NCBI GenBank assembly: GCA_003667245.1
Contig: RCNN01000058.1
Location: 1-64,000, forward strand
Origin: Heterostelium multicystogenum
Lineage: Eukaryota; Evosea; Eumycetozoa; Acytosteliales; Acytosteliaceae
DNA length: 64,000 bases
Direction: 5' to 3'
This document shows, one piece after another, positions 12,709 to 26,000 of the stretch (positions within the stretch are counted from its first letter, which is position 1; every line of letters begins with the position of its first letter). The notes beneath the pieces were generated by a model that worked only from the letters and a program-made list of their open reading frames with translations, was not told the origin of the DNA and did not search any database. Made by a program: the position numbers and the translations under genes.

Positions 12709-13640
12709 CTAAAACAATTGGACCATGATGATCCGACTGATTTTGAATCTTTCTTTGATAGAGTGTTACCAATGAGCAGATACGATGTGGAAAAAATATA
12801 CATAGCGACAGGAGGTCAATCGTCATTCTGTGGCTTGACCACATCAACAACGTAAAGCCTATCATTGTTGGATGTCTCATCTTCTTTAATATCTTTTCTT
12901 CTCTCTTGATACTGGTGTCATTGACTCCTCCTCCTAGGTCCTTATCGGTTATATAATAGTATATCTATTGTACAATTATTCATGTTAGATTCTTTCTGAA
13001 TGATGGTAACCATCACTAACTAGCATACTTGTTTTAAACCTGTGAATTCCAATACGTCAAACATCGATATAAATTCTAAAAGTATTATTACAGTTGCAAT
13101 AAACTTGATTGTTAGGCAGTGTGGCTTGATCATTTCCCATTGCCATACTATGAGGCTGTCGAGTGGTTGCCAGTATTTGATGATGACGACCTCGATAAGA
13201 ATCGATGTTGCCAGCAGGTAGAACGATCTCTGAAGACTATTGATTGCACGTGATGTCGATTGGAATATCTGCTTCACCTTGTCGGTCGCCATCAAGCTAT
13301 GCTGCAGTTATAAACAGCATGATCAAAGCAACGTTGTTCATCAATTGCCTGTCGACCTGATTTATATGACTGAAGCCATCGGCTATACTTTTTCAAATTC
13401 TTATCTTGTTCTACATTATTATTTATTATTATTACTATTGCTATTTACATTGGTTATATTTAATTCATTATTAGATTTAGTTATTAGAGATGTTGATAAA
13501 TTTGGTCTCTCTGAAAACCACGATAGGAAATCAATCAGATGAATGACACTCGACAAGCAAATAAGCAAGCAAGCAATGCCAACGGATAGGACAATACATT
13601 TCTTGATGAATGTAAATAGCCTTTGAATTAACTTTATCAT
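12709..13640 (-). CDS. NnrU/MddA-like membrane methyltransferase (frameshifted)
   Basis: The gene begins at 13640 with a membrane span (CIVLSVGIACLLICLSSVIH). A second hydrophobic stretch reads NNVALIMLFITAA. Next come DKVKQIFQSTSRAINSLQRS, FYLLATSILIEVVIIKYWQP and LIVWQW, the order seen in NnrU/MddA proteins (R-x-x-Y-V-L..., then W-x-P, then VW). A further span is followed by an RHPTMIGFTLLMW segment, the conserved RHP-x3-G motif of the isoprenylcysteine-methyltransferase-like superfamily. The C-terminus is YLLIGNTL then KERFKIS and a stop at 12709-12711. MddA methylates methanethiol to dimethyl sulfide; NnrU is linked to nitrogen-oxide metabolism. Substrate cannot be told from the sequence. 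There are several frameshifts and a probable intron near 13020-12980. Confidence 0.55.
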
Positions 13641-14006
13641 CTTCTATGCTTGTTGCTGTTGTTGTTATTGTTGCTATTGCAGCAGCTGCTGTTACACTGT
13701 ATTCGACTTGGGCTTTGCTTTAACTAAAACTGTCACATAAGAAATTCAAGTTTTCAGGCAGACAAACCCGCCAAATCCTTTAAAATTTGAACATCTTCAT
13801 TCATTTTCACACTCCTGGTGTTTGTCATAAGTTATAATATGTTTGTTATACATATTACACATATGACATTATTATATCTTTTAAGTTTAATATTATTATT
13901 TTATTGATTCATTGTATTTGTATTTGTATTTGTATTTGTATTTGTATTGTATTTGTATTTGTATTTGTATTTGTATTTGTATTTGTATTTGTATTTGTGT
14001 ATTTGA
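13641..14006. other. Short intergenic region 3' of midasin
   Basis: Lies between the start of the methyltransferase-like gene and the midasin stop codon. It is A/T rich with a TTGTTG run near 13650-13680 and the hexanucleotide array described separately. Confidence 0.6.
13914..13999. repeat. Tandem hexanucleotide array (TGTATT)n
   Basis: About fourteen copies of a six-base unit with one missing T (GTATTGTATTT) in the middle. On the plus strand it reads as alternating Tyr-Leu then Cys-Ile, which is an artefact. It ends only a few bases from the midasin stop codon (14007-14009, minus), so it probably lies in the midasin 3' UTR. Confidence 0.95.
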
Positions 14007-17000
14007 TTATTCAATGTGTTTGATCATTTCGAACCATTGTCTGAGAGTATCTCCTAGAATTTGGGGAAGATTTTCAAGTGATCTAAGAATGACATAATAT
14101 GGAATGGGAAATCATTCATATAGTTGGATCTTTGAATCTTTCCATTGACAAATGATATTGACTATTGGTAATAATAAATGTTAAAAAATTTATATGTATG
14201 ATTAGTATCAAGTAGTATAATTAATCGATTATGGTTATGAAATGAAACTTACCTCGAAATCTAAAAATACTATGATTGTTAACTGGATTGTCAATGACTA
14301 TAAAGACAACGAATAAATTCTTATTTCTTGCTTCACGAAGCCATTTTCTGGTATTCTCTGGGTCACGAAGGGACCAACCGTCAGAGACAATGAACATCAA
14401 TTGGGCAGCAGCCTCTGAGGACTGCATTTGCTTGTTCATTTCCATAATTTGGATTGATTTAGAAAGGAATGTGACCATATCGGTTGTAGATTGCTTGAAT
14501 GTGAATTGTGGAATGATTTGGGCTCCACATTGATCGGAGAATGGTTGGTCGAAAGAGTGTACGAGGCTGACGTCTTCACCAAAACTTCATGATTCCAAGT
14601 TGTCCAACTTCAGTCTTGCCATGGCTCTGCTTATCATTGTCATTGCTTCGAGGGCAAACGACCAGAGTGGTAGATCGACATACTTTCGGTGTCGTCAATC
14701 GCCAAAGAACTTGGTATTGTCTCTTGTTGGGCTTGGTACGACGCAACCAAATCTTGTCCTTCTTGAACTGTGAGGCAATGTATGGAATTACCTTCTTCAT
14801 GTTGATTCTCTTTCCAGTCTTGTAGTCACCTTCAAGCTTTGTGGCAAGAGTTGGTTCGAGGATGAGACGGAGTTGCTCACAAAGATCTTGGGAAAGATCA
14901 CTGGTGAGTTGTTCGTATTTCTTCCAGAGTTCATTTCCGTACTCTTGTTTGTTAGCGTTTTCGACCTTCCATTGCTCGAGATCTTGTCTCATTTTATCAA
15001 AGTCTTCACGAGTCAACTTCTTGGCATCGACGGGCTTCTCTTCTTCTTCTTCTTCATCCTCTTCGGTCATTTCGGCATCTTCATCTTTGATGCCACCTTC
15101 ACGAGATAGATTTCCTTGGACTTGTCTTTAGTCAACACATCAGTGTCACCATCGACTTCATCTTCGTTCTCTTTCTCTTTGAGCTTCTCATCTTCTTCTT
15201 CGGCTTCTTCTTGTTGCTTTGGTTTGGTTTCGGACATTGGCATCTTGGACATAGTGGCCGTCTTTTTGTCTTGAGGTTTCTGTTCATTCTCTGGACGTTC
15301 TTTGTGCTGGATTTCTTGCTGATCGATATCCATTTCATCATCTTGTCCATCGTCTTGGTCTTCAGATTCTCCTTGTTGTTGTGGATGGTCCTCTTGCATT
15401 TGATTCTCAGTGGCAGCGCCCAGTGCTTGGTCAGTGTCAATATCCTTGTTGTCTTTGTCTTCAGGGATATATTGGTATTCTTGTTGGTCCTCTTGTTGCT
15501 TGGCAGAATCATCTTGCTTTGGAGCTTTTTCATCGATATTGGTATCTTCAGTTTGTTCATCATCATTCAACATCTGGAGTTTCTTTTCCATTCTTTTTGG
15601 AGATCACCCAAGGATCTGTATGGATTTGGATCGATTTGAGGTTTCTGTTTCTTTTGTGGAGCAGCTTGTTGTTGAGCATTTGGATTACGCATGTTCTTGA
15701 GAGACGAATTGTTGGCATCATTTGATGGAGTTGGCAAGGCTGTTCCGTTGTCATCACCAGCGTCTTCGTCCTTTTCTTCCTGGTCCTCTTCGTCTTGCTC
15801 CTGGTTAGAGGAGTTGGATTTGGTTCCAGTCTTGTCTTTGACTCCAAGTGGCTGTTCGGACTGTTGTTCAGGTTGTTCTTGTTCGTTGGTGGTGAGCGAA
15901 GTACCCTTGTCGTCCTCTTGGTCTTCTGCCTCTTTATCTGACTCTGGTTCAATGTGATCCATGTCGGCACCTTTGTTTTCACCGCCATCAAAGTCTTGTT
16001 CATTTTCATCTTCCTTTCTTCGTCTTCTTTTTCTTCGTCTCCATCGGATCCATCCTCTTCCCTTTCCTCTTCATCGACATCTTTCTCCTCACCATCTTCA
16101 TCCTTCATCTTTCCATCGTCCTCTGGTATTTCAAATGGATCGTTTTCTTTGTTCTCTTCCTCACCTTCACCTTCCTCTTCTTCATTTTCGAAATCCAATT
16201 CTTCAGGAATTTCAAATTGTTCATCTTTTCTTTGATCTAAATGATGGTCTTCCTCTGGATTCTCTTGATTCTCGATTTGGTTCTCATCTTCTCCGACGAA
16301 ATCCTCCTCGTCATCCATTGAACTATCCTCATCATCACCTTCATTTTCATTATCTTTCTCCTTTTCCTTTTCCATCTCTTCTTTCTTTTCTTCCTTCTTC
16401 TTTTCATCTTTCTTCTTCTCATCTTGTTTCTTATCGTCCTTCTTTTGTTCATCTTGGTCTTTACCATGACTTCGTCAGAGTTTGTCTCTTCACCTTTTCC
16501 TTCTTCCTTTTGTTCTTCTTCGTCTTGGACATCTTCCTCACCCCAGAGTTTTTCATCGATGACATTGTCCTCGGGTTTTCTAGCTCACCCATTTCTTTGT
16601 CGTGTTCCTCTTCATCTTCTTCGTCCTCTTGGTCGGAATCATCCTTTGTTCCTTCTTCTTATCTTTAATGTCACCTTCAAAGTCGTTCTCCATGTCGAAT
16701 CCTTTGTCTTTGTCCTCTTCATTTTCATCTTCATCTTCTTTCTCTTCTTCTTTTTCTTCTTTCTTCTCATCCTTTGTTCCCATGATTTGTTCTTGGTCTT
16801 CGATACGATCAGAAACATCCTTCTTTCCTTCACCTTCACCCATACCGGTTCCTTCGACATCATCTTCGAATTCACCAGTTCCATCTCCATCGGCATCGGT
16901 TTCCTTGTCTTCTTTCTTACAGAAACCTTTGCTGTACAATTGGAGGAACACACCTGTGATAATATACTCCAATTTCGATACGGTCTTGTGGAGGGCGAAC

Positions 17001-20000
17001 ATATCCATAATTGATTGATTGGAAATCAAAAGGAATTGATTTAGCATTGGTTGGGCTTGGTTCATTTTCATCTTTATCAAATTCAATTCATCAACTGTGA
17101 ATTTATCTTGCACCTGTAGATGTGTTAATGTTAGATTCGATATTGATATTGATTTGATGATAGTTTCAACTTACCAAAGTGAGTGAAGATTCTTCAATTC
17201 TGAGTTCAACTTGTCAAGATGTAAAACAGAGAGATGCTTAGATAAATAGTGATAAAGCTTGGTGACATGTCCATCTAGAATATCGTACTCAGCATCCTTC
17301 TCCTCTTCATTGTCATCTTGTTGTTGTAGGTTGTTGAGATCCAACTTCTCCTTTTGAATAGAGTTTGAATGTTTCTTTTTGTTTTGGATTGACAAGAGTA
17401 TATGTCCAATGATATTTTCAAACGCTGATGTGAATTGATTGATTGAATCTTGTTGTGAAACTCTGTTGTTCACTCCGTTATTATTGTTATCATTGTTCCA
17501 ATTGTTGACCAAATCAGTTGACTAAATAAAGTGTTGAATGTTAGTGTTTGGTTGTTCTACCTGGTTCCAAAGAATTTGATGAACTTACAGAAATGATCAA
17601 TTGATTGATTGGAGATACAAAGATATTGTGAGTTGTTCCAATTGATTGAATGAATTGCTGTGACTTAGAAATAACAGATTTGATGCTCTCGATATTATCG
17701 GCAAGAAGTTGGAAGGTATGGCTGGTTGCAAGTGTGAGTGACTTGTCCAGGTATTGGTAGAGTTGACGAGCCTTTCCAATTTCATTGTCAATAGACTTCT
17801 TGAGAGTTGATATAATTGTATTGATTTCAATCAAAATTGACTTTGATTCTGAGGGCAGATAGTCGTTTTGCTTGGTGGCCAGCAAGCACAATTCAGCAGA
17901 GAGATCTGAGAATTTGTTGAATTGATATTGCTGAGTTTGGAGCCAACGGTGAACAAGAGACTGTGAGCTTGCGATGGCGCAACTTGCATCACTCATCATG
18001 TTATTGAATAACGACATGAACGAGTTGAATACATTCCATTGCTCAAGGTACTGAATAATCTCAGAACGCTGTTGGATGATCTGAGCCAAGAGGAACTCAA
18101 CGAAACCTCCTGTCTTTTGGACTTCACGTTGTGTGAGATCCGAGTGGAACTCAAGTGACTTTTGACGTAGGATATTAACACGTGAGACTACACGGTAGTA
18201 GTAGGCATCGGCTTGGTTTACAAGTTGGTTTCCATTGATTAACTTGGTTAATGGATTTGGTTGAGTGGTCAACAAGGAGTCAACAATGGATGGGACGTTG
18301 AACAAGTAGTTGGTTTGGAGTTGCTCTTTGTGGGAAGTAATGAAAGACGATATTGGACTCCGAGATCTTGAAGTCTGTTGATCAATTGGAGTAGTCCAAA
18401 TTGCTTCTCCTTGCGCTTGACTTCCTCGTCGGTAGAAAGGTGGTTGGTTTTGCTCAATGATCTCAGTGGCAAATTGATCCAAAGATTCAACTCCAAGGTG
18501 TACCATCTCGTAGGCTTGACATTCTAGGATGTCTTTCTGTGTGATTTCAGTCAATCTACGGCTGAGCAAACCAAGTTGATTTTGGTGGAGCTCTGCATTT
18601 TGGCAATTGGAATCTTGTTTGCAATGATTGGTCGATTGCAGTGAGTGGAGTGACTTCTTCTTTCTTGGCGAGGTAACGACTTCCTGTTATTTGAGTCCAA
18701 TCGTTGATATCCAAGACCTCATAGCTAATTGGATTGATGGCCTTTGACTTCTTGGACTTCTTCTGTTGTTTGACTGGTGGGACTCCGTTGGTGGCAATGT
18801 GTTTCCAAATCCAACTTGTCAGCATCTAGCTCTGTGAATATCTTAAAGACAGGTTGTGCTAAAACGTTCTTGTAGTTCACAGTGATCTTGGCAAGAGTTT
18901 TTGTGGGACTTCTCAATGTGGGCCTTCAATCTTTCGTATTGGGTCAACATCTTGTTATCTTCCCAACGAGCCAAACGAATGAATTCAATGGCTTTTTGCT
19001 TCGATTGGTGCAATGAGCACGGCTAATTTCTTCTCAAATACTGGCAAGAATTGTAGAAGTACTTGTAGAGATTGTGGACTATGTAGGAAAGGCGGAGCTT
19101 GTAGTTCTTCTCGGTTTCATTGTCTGAGAGTTGGACTGAGGTGAGAAGTTGGCTGTCGAATGTCTTCAATGTGGCAAGACGTGTTGTCAACTCACCAAAT
19201 GAAGAGGTGTATAGATACTCTTGTAAAGTCTTGAATATCTCCTCAAAGTGGGCTTTAAGCTTCTCGCCATCTTCCATGACTTCTTGGTCTGGTGTATCGT
19301 TGATAATCTCATAGAGCGACATCCATGTCTTGAGGGATTTCAATTCGCATTCACGCTCTTGGTTCTGGAATACGGTTGGCCAAGACTCAATCTCCAGTTT
19401 ACGCCAACGTGTGATGATTCTGAACAAGGTGTTGAGATGTGGTTCGCGAAGGGAAATGAGCTTGTGGGCAAAAGCCTCCCATTCTTGAGCCTTTCTAACG
19501 AGCAACTCAAGTCCAGTTACAATCTTAATGAGTGGGTCACTGGATGGACACTCGAGAATACGGTTGCAAAGACGCATGAGCAAGGAAAGAATTGGATGCT
19601 CTTCAAACTCGACCAAAAGCTCAGCGATACGATTCTTGAGGGCAATGAGTGGCTCTCTTACGATGGAAATCTCAGCGATATTGCTGTCGGTGTAGATATT
19701 ATAGACCGCGGAGTTTTTGGCTCAGTACAGATTCGTTGTTGCTAATACCAAGGGACGATACTTGCTTGATGAATTTAAAGTTTTTGTCCAACTTTGAGTA
19801 GGAGATGAATGAGGGTGGGCTCTCAGTAAGCTTCTCCTTGACAAAGATGGCATTGAGCAAATGTGCACCGAGGGAATCCTGGTCAAATTTAGTTGGTGCA
19901 CGTTGGTCCATTACTTTGAGTAAGAGGTTTCCACACTCGTAGAACATCTTGAAGAGTTTGGCACGATCGTTTTCGTCAATCTCCAACTGAGCTTGGCCAG

Positions 20001-23000
20001 ATGGAAGTGAGATACCATCGAGCTGACTGAACAATCGCTTATGGATCATATAGATTTGTTGAATCTCTTCATCGGTGATTGCTTGGTTGAAGAGGATAAC
20101 ATCATCGTCTTCTTCGTTGTCAGCTGCAGATGATTCGGCATTGTTGGCTTGTGGCTGTGGTTCTGGAGTGTCGTCATCAACTGCCATTGAAGTATCAACA
20201 AGGACATCTTCAAGGTCTGAGAATTCCTTATAGAAATTGGGGAAACTAGTAAGGAATACACGCTCGTCACGCTCCTCCATAGTTTCCATTTTATGTGACT
20301 TGGTACGGAATTTAACTGTTTGGGCGGCCTCAGCTTCGGCGGCACGACGCTCATCTTCTTGGTGCTTGTACTCCTCTATGAAGATTCTAAAGATTGCATC
20401 GACAGTTCTGAGAATGTCCCCAGTCAAGAACTTGCAATTCGCTAAGTAACTGAATAGCTGGGCAACCGATGATTTGACAAGCAATGCAATGACACGGTAG
20501 TTGGAGTCCGAGGATCCGGTGCTGTCTCCAGATGCATCACGGGAAATCAAGATGTTACGAATGGATTGAATGGTTTCCTTTGATACCAATTGTTCGCAGC
20601 TTGCCAACGGGTCAGCTTGATGATCGAATCTTGGGAATCTGCAGACAGTATGAGAACTTGTTGAAGGTGGACCATGTTGATGTCTCCCGAAGCAGAGAGT
20701 TGAGCGTTGCTTGGTAGCATCACACATCATTCTTAGACCATATTTCATTTGCATGACTGCTGTTGCAATTGGAACAGAGATATCTCTGTAGTATAGGTGA
20801 TACTTCTTGTTGAGAGCATTAATAAAGTTGTCGGACTTTTCTTGCCACATGAGTTCGGTCGTGAAAAGTACAGCTAGCTCTGCTGTTCCACGTTCGAACT
20901 GGTCGACCAAATCAACAATCTTGTCGATTTGAGCAAATTGGGAAACAAACTGTGATAAGTCTCTGTGGAGATGCTCGAATTGGCTTTGGAACTGGACGGA
21001 GGGTAATGCGCTTCTGTTGTAAGGCAAGTTGCTGGTCTATCTCCTCTTTCTTGGTGGTCAACTCTCTGATGACCAAGTTGGTTTTGCTTTCCAGTTTGCT
21101 GACGTTCAATTAGTTGACGGACGTACAACTCGTCTTCCAATTGATTGAGAATTTCCTTTGAATAGTCGAGGATAACAGCATATTTCTGGGTTGGGTCAAC
21201 AGGGTGCACTGGAAGTAACCACAACACACGGAAACATGAGACCAAAAGAGAGAATTTACCCAACATGGTTTGTTCATCAAGAGTGCTGATTTTAGGTTCT
21301 CTAAACGCTTATGTAGCGTTGCTAAAGCTGGAACTATCAACTTTTCAAATGTGTTGATTGAGTGTTTGATTGTTGCTTCTCTTGAGTACAATGGCCAATT
21401 GTTCGACGAGGTTTGGGTCCAAGTTATTCCATTGAGCCATTTGTTGGCCAAGTTGGATCAACAAGTTGAGCAAAATGGACTGATCATCTTGTTGGTATAA
21501 TTTGACAAAGCATCCAACTGTGGTGAAGAGCAAGTTGACGTAGGAAATCCATCGGTTTGGTAAGTTGAGACCGGGTTGGATGGCAACGCTACCGATGTGC
21601 GAAATCAACGATTGAATTTGGTTGATTTTGTTTGGAACGTTTTGGAGAGTAGTGTACTGGAATTCATTGGTCAAGTAGAATGAGAAAATACTCTGAATGC
21701 TCTGGAACAAACGGGGTGGTCCGCTTCCAAGTGTGATGGAATCGAATCTAGTTGTGATTGGCAGTGGAACTGCAGTGGATTTGCCTATCAAGTAGCTTGG
21801 CTTGGACGATTTCTCGAGGTATGTCAAGTCATTGAAACTGTTGTTCCACAATGATTGATTCCAGTTGAACAAAATTTGAATGATTAATGGATTGAATTTC
21901 TACGATACCAATATTAACATTGGCATTTCCATTTGATTTCTTGGTTGCTTCTTGGATTCCTTCAAGCATCCACTTCAACTTTTGGTATGGAACCAGCGAG
22001 GCTGGATTGACTACACTTTGATCGGAACAATGCGTTTCTGAGATAGATATTAAGATCTGCAATCAATTCTCCAACAATTGGAAGGACTTGGTCGACTTAA
22101 CTACACCTTTAGTTGCGTCTAGATTGTGGTTAAGAAAGAACAGTGTCAGACGGGAGATTATTTGAGCTCTCCATCATAGCGGCACTGTGTTGATACAATG
22201 GCCACATTCCACTCTTAGCATGTCTGAGTGTGGACAAGTCAAATTTGACACTGCTGCTGGTGGCCTGCTTCTGGTGTTCCTCTTCGTTAGATTGTCCTGC
22301 TCTCTCTGGGTCGAAAGTGGTCGAAACAATGATGTTGTTCAACTTGTTTTGTTGATTGCTGAAGTACCTCCAACTTGGATTTCAATGCAGACTGGATTTC
22401 AAACTAACGATGGAATCAATTGCTTGGCACTCTCCATGGCAGAAAGGCCGAGTGGATTTGGGGATTGGTTGGCAGCACGTTGGTCGTGCTCAAAGTATTG
22501 ATAGTTGATCCAGTAGAGTGTAGAGAGTGCTTCGACAAATGTAGATCTCCATTTCTTGTGTGATAAAGGATATTGGATGCAAGAGTGGCGATTCGTTCAT
22601 TGTACGGTGATTCAATTGGACTTTTTGAGCAAGGTCCATGAACTCCTTGTCAAGTTGTACAAGCTGCTCGGTCTTCATGACAATTGGATGTCCGTTTTGT
22701 TTCCAAAGACGATTGTTTGCTGCTGAAAAGCATCGATTGATTCAAATGACGCTGGAATGTGCTCTGCAATGGTGTTAAGGTTGGCTGAGATTGCAAGCAT
22801 TGGATTCAATTGGTGGACGGAACGAATCTCCTTGATCATCCATTTCCAACGGATAATGAACTCACCGATGCTAAATGATTGGATGATATTCAAACTCTTC
22901 CAGAAGTTTGCCATCAGACGGACTAAGTGTTCAATTTCTGAGACTGGAATCGATGTGGCTGCTGCAGAAGTTTCCTTCTCGAAAACCTGGACAATATCAG

Positions 23001-26000
23001 AGAGCCACTGTTCAATTTGTTCGGTCAAAGCCTTAAAGAATGGGTAGAGGTAAACAATGATTTCCGAGGGGAGTGATTCCTTTGAAATCTTTTTGGCGGA
23101 AACCAAATAGGATAGAATGACTGGAGTCATGTTGCTGGATACTGTTTCTTTCATACCAGCGGTATAGATTTTCTGCTGGAGGTATGATTGCATGAGATGG
23201 AAGAGCAAAATCTTCAACAAATCCATATGGTGTACAATGGATTTCCAGTCACTTGAAGTCTCGTCGGTGGTAGCAGATTTTTCGGCGAGCAACTCAAAGA
23301 GGGATTCGTTGTTCTTCCATTGGTGACCTTGATAGTCAGCCAAATACTTGGGAAGCGACAGTTTATCGAGTAGTCCATGTAACTTTCTATCGAATGAAGT
23401 GTTATAAATGGGTTGGCAAACAATGACTTGATGACACTGGAGTACATGTCACATTGTGCTTTGCCAAAGTGTTGATGCTGTTGCTTTAGCCACAACAAAC
23501 GCTCCTGTTGATTATGAGTGGATACTGATTCGATGAAATAAAGTCCAGAGTATTGAATGTATTGTCCGACTTTATCGACTTCTGAAGCTTGTTGTTCTGC
23601 TTCGCCAAGAATGGTCTTGTTTGGATTGAAAGAATAGTCGAAAGCAACCACGATGGAACAGTCAACAAATATTTAGTTGGATGCTCAAGGATTTGTCCAA
23701 CCATTGTCGAGGTCATGTTAGCTTGGTCATTCATGATTTTAGCTTGGTTCTGAGTGAATTCATGTTGGAAATTGAAATGTTGGAGAGTGGCCTACATCTC
23801 TGTTCAATGCGAATTGACTTGAACGACTAAGTAGATCAAAGTGGTTGACAGGGAAGAATCCAATGGACTCTAATGATTGGCTTTTCTTGGAGTCTTGTTC
23901 TAGGAACATCATTGCCTTCAATTTGTCCTCAGAGAATAGCTTGAAGAAATGTTTGCTTGATTGACTCTCTTTGGCTGTTGTGACGACGTGGACGTACGAA
24001 AATCTGCTGCATTGAGAGATAGAGCGACTTTGGAAGTGAATAACCACGTTGAAGGAGGTCAACAAGTAGACGTCCCCAGTATAGGATATGGGAGAGCGTA
24101 ATTGGGTTCTCAATGGTTGATCCAAACTGTTGTAAAACAAAGGTTTTGGAAAAGTGATCATCTGGCGTGCAAGTGGGAGCGAAGGAATGCCTACGGCTGC
24201 AAGGAGTCTGGTGTTATCGATAATGTTTGAATCCATTGTAATGTCAGACTCAAAGAGATAGATCTCAATACCACGGTTACGCATGGCACGAGAGATTTCA
24301 CCCTTGCGATCGTCCATGGTCAAGAAGATACGGAAGTCTTTGTGTGGCTTGATGATCTTGACTTCGCCATCGACCATACCTCTTTCTGACAGCAATGAGT
24401 ACACCATCGTTTTCGAGAAGTGGATTGAGACGGTCAAGAACTGTTGGATTACAGAAATTGGCGTTGTCAATTGCAATCCAGGCACCAGTCTCAAGAGCCT
24501 TGATTAAAAGACCATCGATCCATTCGAAACAACCGGTGACCGATTCGTTTTCAATCAATTTCAAACGGTCGATTTGTTTGTGAATCGACTGAATTCTTCG
24601 AGATACTGATTGGCTGATTGGAATCCTGGGAACTGTTGGATAACCTTTTCAAGGGCACCAAGAATCTGGATTAAGATGCCGAATTGCTCCATGTCAATGA
24701 CTGGTGAACTGCTTCCTGACTTCGAAGAGGGCTTTGGACTGTGGATACTGAGATCAACAAATGAGGAGCGTGTTTGAAGATTGACCATGCTTGGTGAATG
24801 TCTTGAACAGCTGATATGGAAGTGCTGATCACGTCGGACTCAGCTGTCATCTGCTGGAGAATATCTCCTGAGATTGCGTCAATGAGGGGACTTGGTAGCG
24901 TTGCAATACGCTTTTGGTGACGCACCAAGTCGACCTGTTCAAATCCACCAAGTAGTTCTGTGGTATCGACAGAGCTGTTCATGGAGAACTCATAGAGTGT
25001 GCTTCCAGTGAGCTGAGCAAGAAGACGAATTGAAGATGTCTTTGAGGTGGCAGTGGAACCAATGAGGATACCCATCCAACCCATTTCGATGCATTTGAGG
25101 ATGGACTCGAGTGGGTTTAACATACGCTGCAAAACCTGGAGGTTGTTAGCATTTCCAATGTCAGAATGCTGCTGCTTACGTTGGACAATCGATTTTCCAA
25201 TCTGCACATACTGTGGAGTCAATGAGAATTGTGGAAGTGACTTGTCCTCGAAATCCATTTGGTTTTCGGTGAAAAGACGGTTGTATAGTGACTGGATGTA
25301 GAGTCTATCCTCCTTGGTACGCATACGCTGCAAATAGATCAAGGTCAACGAAGCGACCGTAGTTGGCTACGTGCTCTGGGTCGGAAACGACAAGATCACA
25401 CCAACGGAAAATGTCACGAAGATTGAATTCCCATGGGAGATCCCTTTCTTCCGAACTTGGGTTCCACCATGGAGTCGTGTGTAGGATGCGATTGAATTCA
25501 ATCATCTTTTCGAGAATAGACTTTTCAATCTGTGGATATCTGGTGCTCGTGATGAACAAGAGATCGCTGGCGTCTAATTGATCGATGAATACCTGAGTGA
25601 AACGATTCAAGAATGACTTTGGCAAACCTTTACGTCCTCCACCTTGATGCAGTGGATTTTGGCATGCAAATACACGGAACGACGGATGACAGGCAAATGT
25701 TCTTCCAAGCTCAGGGATGAATACTTCGGCACGATGATCCAAACATGCATTCAGACCTTCAAGTACGGTTTGGGAGGCAAGATTAAGCTCATCAAGCAAT
25801 ACCCAACTACCTTCACGCAAAGCCTTCAAAAAGATACCGTCACGCCATTCGAATTGGCCACCTTTGCCACCCTCAACTGGGAGATCGGATCCAAGCAAGT
25901 CCATAATATCGGTTTGCTCCGAAAGATTGATACGGACAACCTGGTTACCAGTTGCCTGGGCGATGGCAGTAATCAGCGAGGTTTTTCCGACACCTGGCGA

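Noticed and set aside
13912..14097. Open frame reading Tyr-Leu and Cys-Ile repeats
   Set aside because: Translation of the (TGTATT)n array, with no start context or domain, overlapping the 3' end of midasin.
15211..17018. Long Ser/Phe/Leu-rich open frames on the plus strand
   Set aside because: They are complements of the Asp/Glu/Lys-rich midasin tail on the minus strand; poly-GAA/GAT read backwards gives Ser/Phe/Leu runs with few stops.
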